Source: Croceivirga sp. (GTDB taxonomy: Bacteria; Bacteroidota; Bacteroidia; Flavobacteriales; Flavobacteriaceae). From it: DNA of 64,000 nt. The notes under the pieces are model-generated. The model was not told where the DNA came from, did no database searches, and saw nothing but the letters and a program-made list of their open reading frames with translations. Made by a program: the position numbers and the translations under genes. The stretch covers positions 186,001-250,000 of the forward strand of contig JANQKR010000016.1 in assembly GCA_028281025.1 (NCBI GenBank). The letters run 5' to 3'. Numbering within the stretch: the first letter of the stretch is position 1; the number at the start of each line of letters is the position of its first letter. Below are positions 52,964 through 62,238 of the stretch, in pieces.

Positions 52964-54541
52964 CTATATTTTATCCGCCACGACCTTGTAGGTGGGATCT
53001 TCCAATACGTTCACCTCAATAATATCGTCCGCATTTTGCAGCAACCGTCTACAATCCTTACTCAAATGCCTTAGATGTACATTTTTGCCCGCCTTACGGT
53101 AGCGCTCCGTAATTTTGTTCAAGGCCTCAATACCGGACATATCGGCAACCCGGCTTTCTTGAAAGTCGATAATGACTTCCTGGGGATCGTTTTGCACATC
53201 AAACTTCTCTGCAAACAAGGTGGTGGAACCAAAGAACAGTGGCCCATATATCTCGTAATGCTTCACCCCGTCTTCATCAATATATTTTCTCGCCCTAATG
53301 CGCTTTGCATTTTCCCAGGAATAGGCCAAGGCAGAAATGATTACCCCCAACAGCACCGCCACTGCCAAATTATGGGTAATAGCCGTTATTAAGGTCACCA
53401 AAACCATCACAATGACATCGGAATTGGGCATTTTTCGAAAGGTCTTGAAACTGGCCCACTCAAAAGTACCTATGGCCACCATGAACATCAATCCCACTAA
53501 AGCGGCCATGGGCAAACGCTCAATTAAGCTGCTCCCAAACATGATAAAAACCAGTAACATTACCGCAGCGGTAATTCCCGAAAGCCTTGCCCTTGCCCCA
53601 GAGGAAGTATTGATCAAACTCTGGCCGATCATGGCACAGCCCCCCATTCCCGAAAGAAATCCAGAAAGGATGTTCGCCGTCCCCTGGGCCACACATTCCT
53701 TGTTACCACTACCCCTTGTTTCGGTAATTTCATCAATAATGTTCAAGGTCAACAGACTTTCAATAAGTCCTACCCCTGCCACTATCCCGGCGTAGGGGAC
53801 TATAATCCCTAACGTTTCCCAGGTAAAGGGTAGCCGCGGAATGGACAATGGTGGAAAGCCGCCTTTTATGCTTTCCCCTTCGCGCATGGTATCTGCAACG
53901 GTCAAGGTGTCAATCCCAAAACCCAGGACAACTGCAGAGACCACTACAATGGCCAATAACGAGGAGGGGATGGCCTTGGTCAGCTTTGGGAATCCCCAAA
54001 TAATCAACATGGTCAATAGCGTTAGGCCCAACATCACATATAGACCGGTGCCGGTCATCAGTTCCCCAGTGGTTTTGTCATAAAAGTTGGGAAATTGGGC
54101 CATAAAGATGATAATGGCCAGACCGTTTACAAAACCGAACATGACAGGATGGGGGACCAATCGTATAAATTTCCCCAATCGCAATAACCCCGCCCCTATT
54201 TGTAATACCCCCGCCAGGATAACGGTCGCAAAAACATAATGTAGGATAGTGGTGGGGTCAATTCCTGGAAAGGTTTCCTTTAGTTCCAGGATCAAACCTA
54301 CAAAAATCACGGCCACTGCCCCGGTGGCTCCGGAAATCATACCGGGTCGGCCCCCTAAGATGGAGGTGACCAACGCCAAAACAAAAGCAGCATACAGTCC
54401 GGTCAGGGGTGAAAAACCGGGAATTAAGGCAAACGCAATAGCTTCCGGCACTAAGGCCAGGGCGACCGTTAGTCCGGAAAGCATTTCAGTTTTGTAGTCT
54501 ACCTTTTGTTTAAAATCGAATAAATTCAGGTATTTCCGCAT
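52964..54541 (-). CDS. SulP-family anion transporter with STAS domain
   Basis: 525 residues. About eleven membrane helices with the SulP signature (LTVALALVPEAIAFALIPGFSPLTGLYAAF), the segment GTANILSGFLSGMGGCAMIGQSLINTSSGARARLSG, and a cytosolic C-terminal STAS domain (about 415-520: EVIIDFQESRVADMSGIEAL). SulP proteins carry sulfate, bicarbonate or other anions; the sequence does not decide the substrate. It is on the minus strand beside the PhyH-family dioxygenase (81 bp downstream of it) and may be co-transcribed with it. Confidence 0.95.
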   Translation of the reverse strand: MRKYLNLFDFKQKVDYKTEMLSGLTVALALVPEAIAFALIPGFSPLTGLYAAFVLALVTSILGGRPGMISGATGAVAVIFVGLILELKETFPGIDPTTILHYVFATVILAGVLQIGAGLLRLGKFIRLVPHPVMFGFVNGLAIIIFMAQFPNFYDKTTGELMTGTGLYVMLGLTLLTMLIIWGFPKLTKAIPSSLLAIVVVSAVVLGFGIDTLTVADTMREGESIKGGFPPLSIPRLPFTWETLGIIVPYAGIVAGVGLIESLLTLNIIDEITETRGSGNKECVAQGTANILSGFLSGMGGCAMIGQSLINTSSGARARLSGITAAVMLLVFIMFGSSLIERLPMAALVGLMFMVAIGTFEWASFKTFRKMPNSDVIVMVLVTLITAITHNLAVAVLLGVIISALAYSWENAKRIRARKYIDEDGVKHYEIYGPLFFGSTTLFAEKFDVQNDPQEVIIDFQESRVADMSGIEALNKITERYRKAGKNVHLRHLSKDCRRLLQNADDIIEVNVLEDPTYKVVADKI

Positions 54542-54622
54542 GGTTTCATTATTGAAGCCGGCAAAAATACCATTATTCGTTTAATAGGCTAGGAACTGTC
54601 TTGTTTTTAAATATTTGATGAT

Positions 54623-55594
54623 CTACCAAGCGGTCGACCCCAGTAACCTTTCTCCAAGGGGAGTTAATTTGGCAGTATCGTATTTGATCTGTTCCCAGTT
54701 CCGTGGATCTCCGGGAAAAGCATATCCTTCCGGGGCCACCCTGTTCTTCCAGGAGTGGATGCGCCAGTCCCGCATGGCTTGATTGTCCTCTTCGGCAGGC
54801 ATCATGGAAATGTATTGCGCAATACGCACTTTGTTCCCTGATTTATTGGGACGGATACCATGCGGTTGGGTACTGTTGAAAATGAGCAGATCTCCCGCTT
54901 CCATTTTTACTTTAACGATTTTGTCCTCCAAACCTGTCGTATCCGGCTGAAAATGATCTCGGTCTTCCGGTTGCGTTAGTTTCCAGGTATCATAATTGCG
55001 GTACAACCAGGGAATACATTGAAAGCCACCCATATTTTCATCGGTCTGGTCCGCCAAGGCCAAAACCCCTTGTACATTTTGAGGTCTGGTCTCTGGATCA
55101 TAATCCCAATGAATAAAGCCTTTTTTGTTTTCCCCGGGCCGTTGTGGAAAATTAAGATTGGCCCGATCAATGGTTACCCACAATTTTTCCGTGCCCCAAA
55201 TATCCACAAAGGCATCATACACCCGTTGGGCCTGCCTGTTGTTCCAAAGGTGTTGGTTATTGTACACCTCCACCATTCCCGTACCCGTCAACTCCTTCAT
55301 CTTCATTTCCGCCCTAGGTGCAGCATACCAGGTCTCTGGGTCGTTCGGATCCTTTTCGTCAAATTCCCAAAGAAAGTCCGCAGTGGTTTGGGCCTGTTCC
55401 CTGGGTATCGCATTTTTGATAACGATATATCCATTTTCCACCCAAAACTTCCAATCTTCTTCAGAAAGGACCCGTAACGGTTTTCCATTGCTACGATCGT
55501 TCAATTTTTGTTTGCTACTTGTGGCCGTTGAAGGATTTCCGGGAATCTCTTCATGGCCCTTATTCGCCATTTCTAAGTTTACATCTTGCTTCAT
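54623..55594 (-). CDS. PhyH-family (phytanoyl-CoA hydroxylase-like) Fe(II)/2-oxoglutarate dioxygenase
   Basis: 323 residues. Two parts of the facial triad fit HWDYD (His-x-Asp, about residue 166-168) and PHGIRPNKSGNK (distal His about 250, with Arg for 2-oxoglutarate). The N-terminal 45 residues are polar and probably disordered; the double-stranded beta-helix follows. PhyH proteins hydroxylate lipids, amino acids or natural products; no substrate is visible. It is divergent from an AraC regulator (136 bp), a common sign that the regulator controls it. Confidence 0.88.
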   Translation of the reverse strand: MKQDVNLEMANKGHEEIPGNPSTATSSKQKLNDRSNGKPLRVLSEEDWKFWVENGYIVIKNAIPREQAQTTADFLWEFDEKDPNDPETWYAAPRAEMKMKELTGTGMVEVYNNQHLWNNRQAQRVYDAFVDIWGTEKLWVTIDRANLNFPQRPGENKKGFIHWDYDPETRPQNVQGVLALADQTDENMGGFQCIPWLYRNYDTWKLTQPEDRDHFQPDTTGLEDKIVKVKMEAGDLLIFNSTQPHGIRPNKSGNKVRIAQYISMMPAEEDNQAMRDWRIHSWKNRVAPEGYAFPGDPRNWEQIKYDTAKLTPLGERLLGSTAW

Positions 55595-55730
55595 ACCCTT
55601 TGTATTTAATTATTTCTTGTCCAAAACTACTTTTCCATGGGAGTGGTTTCAAGAAGTATTTTGACCAAAATTTTCATTTTATTGACTTTTTTAACCTTAG
55701 AAATAACTTTTTTTGCTATTTTAATTAAAA

Positions 55731-56594
55731 ATGAAGGTTCAATTAGAAAATATTAGACCGGATGAAGCCTGTTCCTTTAGGTTATTGCACAACCCCAAAA
55801 TGAACGATCTCTTTTTTTGGCATTTTCATCCGGAATATGAATTGGTCTACATTGAGGGTGCCAGCGGTACCCGACATGTTGGGGAGCATATTTCCAATTT
55901 TGTGGATAGTGATCTGGTGCTCATTGGATCGTACGTTCCCCATTTAAATTTTGATTATGGCATTAAAACGGAATACCAAAAGGAGGTGCTTCATTTCGAT
56001 GCCGATTTTTGTGGCAATGTGCTTCCCAAAATCATTGAGCTTCCCAAGGTTCCAAAGCTTTTGGAACTGTCCCAGCGGGGAATGGCATTCTACGGGAAGA
56101 CCAAGATCGAAATTGGGCTACGAATGAAGCAAATGTACCCCCTCGATAGTTTTGCACAGCTCCTTGAAGTATTTAAAATCCTGGCATCACTTTCGGAAAG
56201 CGATGAGTTTGAACTCTTGCACGACCATCCCGTCCTTTCCAATAAAGTCAAGAGCAAACAATTGCGTTTACAAAAGGTATATGAGTTTATTAGTGTGAAT
56301 TATCAACGAAAAATAAGTGTTGCCGAGGCGTCCGACCTATTGAATTTAGGGAACGAAGCTTTTTGTCGGTATTTTAAAAAGGTCTCCGGTACTACCTTTA
56401 CCCGTTTTTTAAACCAATACCGTGTAACCCAGGCCAAGCGGCTCTTATTGTCCGGGAAGAATATCAATGAAGCCTTTCATGAGTCGGGCTTTGAAAGCTT
56501 GTCCTACTTCAACCGTGTTTTTAAAAAGGTTACCGGGGAAAATCCTTCAGCTTTCAAAAAAAGGGTGAGGAACCAAACCACAGAGGTCCCCTAA
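55731..56594 (+). CDS. AraC-family regulator divergent from the PhyH gene
   Basis: 287 residues. An N-terminal cupin sensor with HFHPEYELVYIEGASGTRHVG (HxH type) and a C-terminal helix-turn-helix pair (VAEASDLLNLGNEAFCRYFKKVSG and INEAFHESGFESLSYFNRVFKKVTGENPSAFKK). Soluble, ligand-sensing. Divergent from the dioxygenase gene with an A/T-rich 136-bp spacer, so likely regulator of that gene (and possibly the SulP transporter behind it). Confidence 0.93.
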   Translation: MKVQLENIRPDEACSFRLLHNPKMNDLFFWHFHPEYELVYIEGASGTRHVGEHISNFVDSDLVLIGSYVPHLNFDYGIKTEYQKEVLHFDADFCGNVLPKIIELPKVPKLLELSQRGMAFYGKTKIEIGLRMKQMYPLDSFAQLLEVFKILASLSESDEFELLHDHPVLSNKVKSKQLRLQKVYEFISVNYQRKISVAEASDLLNLGNEAFCRYFKKVSGTTFTRFLNQYRVTQAKRLLLSGKNINEAFHESGFESLSYFNRVFKKVTGENPSAFKKRVRNQTTEVP

Positions 56595-56698
56595 GCTTTA
56601 AAACTTATGGAACGGGATCGGGAAAAATTCCTTTGAAAGCAAGAATCAAGACCCCTATTGATTTTTGGCCATTCCTTTTGGAGCCTGTTCAGAAAGAA

Positions 56699-56731
56699 AA
56701 ATCGCCCTGGGATACTTCCTCAGGGCGATTT
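56699..56731 (-). terminator. Intrinsic terminator of the 305-residue lipoprotein gene
   Basis: An 11-bp perfect stem AAATCGCCCTG/CAGGGCGATTT with an 11-nt loop, and on the minus strand a T-rich tail (TTCTTTC). Directly before the hairpin on the minus strand lies TTTGGTTGGTTATTTAG, identical to the pre-terminator motif at 9619-9635. Confidence 0.85.
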
Positions 56732-56788
56732 CTAACTAAATAACCAACCAAAAAACTTATTTGTATAGTCGTGGACCAATACGATTCC

Positions 56789-57706
56789 TTACATTTTTCG
56801 TTTACGTTCCACATTCATCTTCTCCCTAGTGGATTTTGTACGCATTTTTCCCAATTTTCCATTGGACTTTAAATACTGTACAAATCCCCTTCCGGTAAAC
56901 TCGTACACCGTTTCACTGGCTACATGGTAGAGCTCCACAGTACTATCATCAATAACGTAAAGCTCAAAGTAATCATTGCCCAAGTAGTCATAATCGAGTG
57001 TTAAAGTTTTGAGCGTTTCATCGTTTGTATCGTAAACGCGATACTGCCCTTCGTAATCCCATTGCAAATTTGGGATAGGGGTTCCGGGGGTGTCCACAGA
57101 AGATTGGAAATACCCTCCATTGTCAGGAAAAAATCTCAGGAAATTCTCTTCATCAAATTCATTTACAGCACCCACTTCACTTGTAAAGGTTTTTTCCCAC
57201 GCTTCAAACTCCTGCAACAAGTAATCGATATTCTCATAAAAAAGACGGTCATAATCAAAACTCCTGCGCTGATACCCATCCAGGAAATAAGAGGTGTTGG
57301 TCCTTCGGTTATAAAGTTCCAATGTACTGTTGTTTACCGCATAAACATCAAAAGTCCAGGACCCGTCCAAATCATGGGCAATGTCCACTACACCACTTAA
57401 AGTGCCATAACTCCCCACATCTATCCCCAAACCATTACCGGTTTTTCCAATCCCAGCAATATTATTGTTGGCAAAAACAACACCATTGACAAAAGAAAGG
57501 GTAAAGGCACGTTGCAAAAAGGGGATCTCCCCATTTCCTTGGGTGGCATTGATGTCCACGTACCATAGGTCATAGGACTGCAAGGCCTGATCCGTATTGA
57601 AAGGTGACCCAACGATGATATCGTCCTCTAAAATAACTTCGGTATAGCAAGAACTTGCCAACAGTCCAATCCCGAATATTCCGAATAGTAGTTTTTTTGC
57701 TTTCAT
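56789..57706 (-). CDS. Hypothetical lipoprotein
   Basis: 305 residues from the ATG at 57706, chosen because it opens a lipoprotein signal (GIGLLASSC, Cys at about 20); the frame is open 25 codons upstream. The mature protein has two copies of a domain of about 110 residues, each with a DYD(R/Y)LxYE or DYDYLGND motif, VYE/VELYxxAS strands and a terminal basic tail (KRKM). I recognise no family. It is expressed leftwards, ends in a clear terminator, and faces away from gpsA. Confidence 0.7.
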   Translation of the reverse strand: MKAKKLLFGIFGIGLLASSCYTEVILEDDIIVGSPFNTDQALQSYDLWYVDINATQGNGEIPFLQRAFTLSFVNGVVFANNNIAGIGKTGNGLGIDVGSYGTLSGVVDIAHDLDGSWTFDVYAVNNSTLELYNRRTNTSYFLDGYQRRSFDYDRLFYENIDYLLQEFEAWEKTFTSEVGAVNEFDEENFLRFFPDNGGYFQSSVDTPGTPIPNLQWDYEGQYRVYDTNDETLKTLTLDYDYLGNDYFELYVIDDSTVELYHVASETVYEFTGRGFVQYLKSNGKLGKMRTKSTREKMNVERKRKM

Positions 57707-57844
57707 GGGTCCTAGGTTTAATGGTTCATGACTTATAGAAACCAAGCATCGTGCCAAAAAATGTAATCTTTTGATAATCAACAGTTAACATCTACAATAT
57801 CTTTTCATCTATTTTTGGGGGCATAATTCTATTGTACTCTTAAA

Positions 57845-58834
57845 TTGAAAATAGCGGTATTGGGTGGCGGAAGTTGGGCCACGGCTTTGGTAAAAATGTT
57901 GACCGAAAACTTGGAAGAGGTGCATTGGTACATGCGCAGTATTTATGCTGTGGAGCATATAAAGCGGGAAGGACAAAACCCCAATTACCTAAGTTCGGTC
58001 CAATTGAATACGGATTACCTAAAACTGACCAATACCATTGACGAGGCCGTTACCGCGGCGGAGCTGCTTGTATTTGTAATCCCTTCCGCCTTTTTGGAAC
58101 AGGAACTGGAAAAATTGACCATTTCGCTGAATGGCAAAACCCTTTTCTCTGCCATAAAGGGCATTGTGCCGGAAACCGGACGTATTGTGGGTGAACATTT
58201 TCACCACAAGTATCAAATTCCATACGATAATATCGGTGTCATTACGGGGCCTTGCCATGCAGAGGAAGTGGCTTTGGAACGTCTTTCCTATTTGACCATT
58301 GCCTGCTCCGACGGGGAAAAGGCCAATCTTATGGCCCAACATCTAAAAAGCCATTATATCCGCACCAAGATTTCTGACGATATTATCGGAACGGAATATG
58401 CGGCCATGCTCAAAAACATCTATGCCATTGCTGCGGGAATTGCCCATGGACTGGGCTATGGTGACAATTTTCAAAGTGTTTTGATGAGCAATGCCATTCG
58501 TGAAATGAAACGTTTTATTGGCAAAGTCCATAAAATGAAACGAAACATCAATAACTCTGCGTACTTGGGCGATCTCCTGGTCACCGGTTATTCCACTTTT
58601 AGTCGTAATCGGATGTTCGGGAACATGATCGGGAAGGGCTATACCGTAAAAAGTGCCATGATGGAAATGAATATGGTGGCCGAAGGCTATTATGCCACCA
58701 AAAGTGCCCGCCTACTCATGCAAGAATTGGCCCATAAGACCAAAATACCCATCATCAATGCCGTTCACGAAATCCTGTACACCGGAAAAGACCCGAAAAG
58801 GACGTTTAAAAAGTTGACTGAACGGTTGGATTAA
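57845..58834 (+). CDS. gpsA: Glycerol-3-phosphate dehydrogenase [NAD(P)+]
   Basis: 329 residues. The start is a TTG at 57845, giving MKIAVLGGGSWATAL with the GxGxxA nucleotide-binding motif right at the N-terminus; no ATG in frame lies upstream or within the first residues. Later motifs are ITGPCHAEEVALERLSYLT, AAMLKNIYAIAAGIAHGLGYGDNF (catalytic Lys) and the C-terminal GKGYTVKSAMMEMNMVAEGYYA. It makes sn-glycerol 3-phosphate from dihydroxyacetone phosphate for phospholipid synthesis. Convergent with glpD, 2 bp apart. Confidence 0.95.
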   Translation: MKIAVLGGGSWATALVKMLTENLEEVHWYMRSIYAVEHIKREGQNPNYLSSVQLNTDYLKLTNTIDEAVTAAELLVFVIPSAFLEQELEKLTISLNGKTLFSAIKGIVPETGRIVGEHFHHKYQIPYDNIGVITGPCHAEEVALERLSYLTIACSDGEKANLMAQHLKSHYIRTKISDDIIGTEYAAMLKNIYAIAAGIAHGLGYGDNFQSVLMSNAIREMKRFIGKVHKMKRNINNSAYLGDLLVTGYSTFSRNRMFGNMIGKGYTVKSAMMEMNMVAEGYYATKSARLLMQELAHKTKIPIINAVHEILYTGKDPKRTFKKLTERLD

Positions 58835-58836
58835 GG

Positions 58837-60510
58837 CTATTCCCGTTCCAATGAAAAGTTGGAATGCAGTTCCAACTCTTCCTCCATTTTTTTGGTAAAG
58901 GCCAAAATCTGGTCCTCATCATAGGTGTACGCTTTCCTTAGGTCCTCCAGAACGGGTTTTAAGTATCCACGAACACTGTCAATGTCAAAATACAGTCGTC
59001 CTGTTCGGCGGATAAAGAAATCCATGGGGCTGGTCACCATTTCATGTTCCATACCAAACTTGAGTTCCGCACGTATCATCCGCAATGTGGCATCCTTGTT
59101 TTTAAAACTTGCGTAATCGCTTAAAATCCGATCGGTCTGTTTGCCGTAGTTGGTCACCAGGTACCATGCATCGTATTTTGACAAACCATCTTCCTTGATT
59201 CGACCATAGACCTCATCGATGTATTTTTTTACCTGCTTATACTTCTTAAAATCATTGCCACATAGGGGAATGGTATCGGTATGGCATTCCTTGACCTTTA
59301 TATTGTGGTCCTCCTCCAACTTTTTGGTAATACGGTTGACCACCCGTTCTGCCATCTTACGATAACCCGTTAGTTTCCCTCCTGCAATACTGATAAGGCC
59401 CGTATCCGAAGTGAAGATCTCATCTTTTCGGGAAAGCTCGGAAGCGGATTTGCCTTCTTCATGAATGAGTGGCCTTAGGCCCGCCCAGGAAGAAATGATA
59501 TCCTCCATTTCCAAGTTGATATCGGGAAACATATTGTTAACGGCGGAAATCAAATAAATGGCATCGGCCAAATCCGTGCGGATATCGTCCTTATCCAAAT
59601 TGTAATTGGTGTCCGTAGTCCCAACATAGGTAATCTTGCCCCTGGGGATGGCGAACATCATGCGCCCATCGGGAATATCAAAATAGACGGATTGTTTTAC
59701 AGGTAATTTCTCATGTGGAAATACCAAATGGACCCCCTTGGTCAAATGCAATCGTTTCCCCTTTTTGGACTGGTTTATGGTCCGGAGTTCATCTACCCAG
59801 GGTCCGGCGGCACTGATAACGTATTTGGATTTTATGGTAATCCCGTCCCCCTCCTTGGAGAGGACATCTTTTACAACAACCCCGGCCACCTGATCTTCTT
59901 CATATATAAAGTCGGTCACCTTTGCATAATTCAGGGCAACCGCTCCATAGTTCAGGCTCGCCTTTATGTTTTCAATCGTCAACCTGGCATCATCGGTCCT
60001 ATATTCCGCATAATAGCCCGCTCCATTCAGTATTTTTTTGGGAAGCAGGGGTTCCAACTTTAGGGCCTGCTTTTTGTCCAACATCTGCCTTTTGTCATCC
60101 CCGGTTACCTGGGCCAAAATATCATATACCTTAAGTCCAATACTGGTCAACCACTTTCCGTAGGAGCCTCCTTCGATAAGGGGCAACAACATTTTTTCGG
60201 GCAGTACCAAATGGGGGGCAAGCTTATGCACAATGGCCCGTTCCGAACCTACCTCCTTGACCAACCAAAAATCAAATTGTTTTAAGTACCGCAGCCCGCC
60301 ATGAATCAGTTTTGTGGACTTGCTACTTGTTCCAGAGGCAAAGTCGTCCTTTTCAAGAAGCGCTACTTTTAACCCTCTGGAAGCGGCATCCAGGGCAATG
60401 CCACCGCCGGTGATGCCACCGCCGATGATCACGAGGTCAAACGATTCATTCTCCAGCTTTTTTAAAGTAGCTTCTCTATTAAGGTTGGAAAAGTAAATGG
60501 GGTCCTTCAT
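58837..60510 (-). CDS. glpD: FAD-dependent glycerol-3-phosphate dehydrogenase/oxidase
   Basis: 557 residues. The N-terminal FAD motif DLVIIGGGITGGGIALDAASRGLKVALLEK (about 25-55) is followed by the signature KLIHGGLRYLKQFDF and a C-terminal DAO_C domain. It oxidises glycerol 3-phosphate to dihydroxyacetone phosphate, feeding electrons into quinone or to oxygen, the reverse direction of GpsA encoded next to it. Convergent with gpsA (2 bp). No glycerol kinase or facilitator gene is nearby. Confidence 0.94.
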   Translation of the reverse strand: MKDPIYFSNLNREATLKKLENESFDLVIIGGGITGGGIALDAASRGLKVALLEKDDFASGTSSKSTKLIHGGLRYLKQFDFWLVKEVGSERAIVHKLAPHLVLPEKMLLPLIEGGSYGKWLTSIGLKVYDILAQVTGDDKRQMLDKKQALKLEPLLPKKILNGAGYYAEYRTDDARLTIENIKASLNYGAVALNYAKVTDFIYEEDQVAGVVVKDVLSKEGDGITIKSKYVISAAGPWVDELRTINQSKKGKRLHLTKGVHLVFPHEKLPVKQSVYFDIPDGRMMFAIPRGKITYVGTTDTNYNLDKDDIRTDLADAIYLISAVNNMFPDINLEMEDIISSWAGLRPLIHEEGKSASELSRKDEIFTSDTGLISIAGGKLTGYRKMAERVVNRITKKLEEDHNIKVKECHTDTIPLCGNDFKKYKQVKKYIDEVYGRIKEDGLSKYDAWYLVTNYGKQTDRILSDYASFKNKDATLRMIRAELKFGMEHEMVTSPMDFFIRRTGRLYFDIDSVRGYLKPVLEDLRKAYTYDEDQILAFTKKMEEELELHSNFSLERE

Positions 60511-60575
60511 TTTGTAGCAATTGTTTGAAATTCAAAATTAAGGGCTAAGCTCAGCAAATCAAAAAATACGGTCCG

Positions 60576-60887
60576 CTAAGTGCTTTTAAATTCGTATTCA
60601 CGTTCCACCCTGCAAATTCGCACTTTATACCAGCTATACCAATCGGATTTGCCCCTTTCCTGGGCGTATTGGTGTTCCAGGTTGGCCTTCCAATTGGCAA
60701 TGGCCTCCAGGCTTTCCCAATAACTCACTGCAATTCCCAAATTGGAACGGGCGCTCTCAAAACCAAGATACCCTTTTTGCTGTTTGGCCAAACGTTCCAT
60801 TTGTTCGGCCATTTCGGCATATCCAAAATCACCTTCGGTTCGGGTGTTGGTGAAAATTACGGCATAATACGGTTGTTGCAATTCCAT
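60576..60887 (-). CDS. Antibiotic-biosynthesis monooxygenase-like (ABM) protein
   Basis: 103 residues with the ABM/dimeric alpha-beta barrel pattern: YYAVIFTNTRTEGDFGYAEMAEQMERLAKQQKGYLGFESAR... and a Trp-rich second half (YWESLEAIANWKANLEHQYAQ). Small cofactor-free or heme-degrading oxygenases of this fold are widespread, but most members have no known role. It starts on the last base of the upstream gene (TAATG overlap), so translation is coupled. Confidence 0.85.
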   Translation of the reverse strand: MELQQPYYAVIFTNTRTEGDFGYAEMAEQMERLAKQQKGYLGFESARSNLGIAVSYWESLEAIANWKANLEHQYAQERGKSDWYSWYKVRICRVEREYEFKST

Positions 60888-61243
60888 TAAAAGATATACT
60901 CCCTTTCTAAAAAATAATTGACCAAAGCTTCCTTCATAAGGACCGTTTGTTCCCCCGACTTTAAGGAAGGAAGGGTTTCCTTCACTTTATAATGGGGCCA
61001 GCCTTCCTCATCATAAAAATCGAATTCATAATACCCATAAGGTTCCAACAAACGACAAATGGCAATGTGCATGAGGTTGACCTTTTCATCTTTCTTGAAT
61101 TTTCGATGTACCTGGCCCAATTCCTGTATCCCGACCAAATAGATAATTCCATCCAGTTCCAATGGGTCCCCATCCGAAAACTTAGCGGATAATTTATTGA
61201 CCAAAAGCTCCCAACGTTCTTTTAAGCGTATGTCCCTTGCCAT
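60887..61243 (-). CDS. Conserved hypothetical protein
   Basis: 118 residues, cytosolic, rich in charged residues, no signal or TM helix. It has a helical N-terminus (IRLKERWELLVNKLSAKF) and an acidic beta section (YGYYEFDFYDEEGWPHYKVKE). Small proteins of this kind (without named family, as far as I recall) are frequent in flavobacteria. It has a leaderless-type promoter (below) and overlaps the ABM gene. Confidence 0.7.
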   Translation of the reverse strand: MARDIRLKERWELLVNKLSAKFSDGDPLELDGIIYLVGIQELGQVHRKFKKDEKVNLMHIAICRLLEPYGYYEFDFYDEEGWPHYKVKETLPSLKSGEQTVLMKEALVNYFLEREYIF

Positions 61244-61248
61244 AGGTG

Positions 61249-61256
61249 CAAAGTTA
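61249..61256 (-). promoter_or_regulatory. -7 box of the 118-residue gene (leaderless layout)
   Basis: On the minus strand TAACTTTG (TAnnTTTG) is followed by CACCT and the ATG at 61243, so the transcript would begin at about the start codon. Confidence 0.5.
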
Positions 61257-61405
61257 CTTTAGTGCGGTGTGCCATAAAAAGGTTTCAGTGAAAAATCCGG
61301 TCAAAAACCATTGTATGGTCACTTTGCAGTCCCCCTTCTCCGATTTCCAGGGCTACCATGCATCCGCATAGGTTTTTTCTTTTGATGTCCCATAACAGCC
61401 TATCA

Positions 61406-61434
61406 TTGGACTTAAAATCAATGAATTATATTTG
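61406..61434 (+). promoter_or_regulatory. Promoter of the cvpA-family gene
   Basis: TTG at 61406-61408, an 18-bp spacer and the perfect -7 box TATATTTG at 61427-61434, the best match to the Bacteroidota promoter in this window. The start codon at 61449 follows 14 bp later. Confidence 0.7.
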
Positions 61435-61448
61435 CGCAAACCTCACTC

Positions 61449-61952
61449 ATGAGCTTTTTGGACATTGTTTTGGGACTTTTATTGGTTTGGGGCCTATACA
61501 AGGGTCTTACAAACGGCCTTTTTGTGGAACTTGCTTCGCTTATTGCCTTAATTGCCGGAATTTACGGGGCCATTCATTTTTCTTACATCGCTGGAGATTA
61601 CCTCTCCCAGAACATGGCTTGGAACGATCGTTATATTAAAATCACATCGTTTATTATCACTTTTATCGTCATTGTCCTATTGGTTCACCTCGCGGGAAAA
61701 CTCTTGACCAAGATTGCGGATTTTGCCATGTTGGGATTGCTCAATAAAATTGCTGGAGGCATTTTTGGCACCCTAAAAGTTGCCGTTATAGTAGGAGCGC
61801 TTTTGATTTTCCTTGAAAAGGCAACCGCTTCTTTTTCCTTTATTAATGAAGAGACCCAAAAAGATTCCATTTTTTACCGCCCCGTCAGGGATATTGGTGC
61901 TTTTGTCTTCAGTAAGGTCTTAAAGGACGATACTACCGCCGAGCAGGAATGA
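61449..61952 (+). CDS. CvpA-family membrane protein
   Basis: 167 residues with four membrane helices (about 3-22, 27-48, 62-82, 98-125) and the CvpA pattern MSFLDIVLGLLLVWGLYKGLTNGLFVELASLIALI. CvpA (named for colicin V production) has a poorly known role in the inner membrane. It has a strong promoter directly before it. Confidence 0.92.
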   Translation: MSFLDIVLGLLLVWGLYKGLTNGLFVELASLIALIAGIYGAIHFSYIAGDYLSQNMAWNDRYIKITSFIITFIVIVLLVHLAGKLLTKIADFAMLGLLNKIAGGIFGTLKVAVIVGALLIFLEKATASFSFINEETQKDSIFYRPVRDIGAFVFSKVLKDDTTAEQE

Positions 61953-62238
61953 TGCCCCTTTGGAATTCCTTTTGACGATCGTTTTTCAACATTCATCCTA
62001 CTTCATAAAAGCTGATGTTCGACCAATGGCAGTACTGCTTCGGCGAGTGGGGGAAAATAGTATGAAATACCCATTTTCATCGATGAAATATCCAGTGCAA
62101 TTCATCGATTAGCCCTTATTCTGAACCATTTTGCACATTAACGAAAAAATAAGTTCAGACAAAGAGATTTTCTGGGTACCACCGTGCACATACCTACTTT
62201 AGTAACGAATATGAAAGAATTGATAATTAGTTGAGAGC
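61953..62238. other. Spacer between cvpA and the CAP-domain gene
   Basis: 286 bp without a gene. It contains two copies of TTCATCGAT (about 62079 and 62100), one within the palindrome TTCATCGATGAA, and a TACTTTAG box (7 of 8) at about 62195, which may drive the CAP-domain gene 40 bp further on. Confidence 0.4.
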
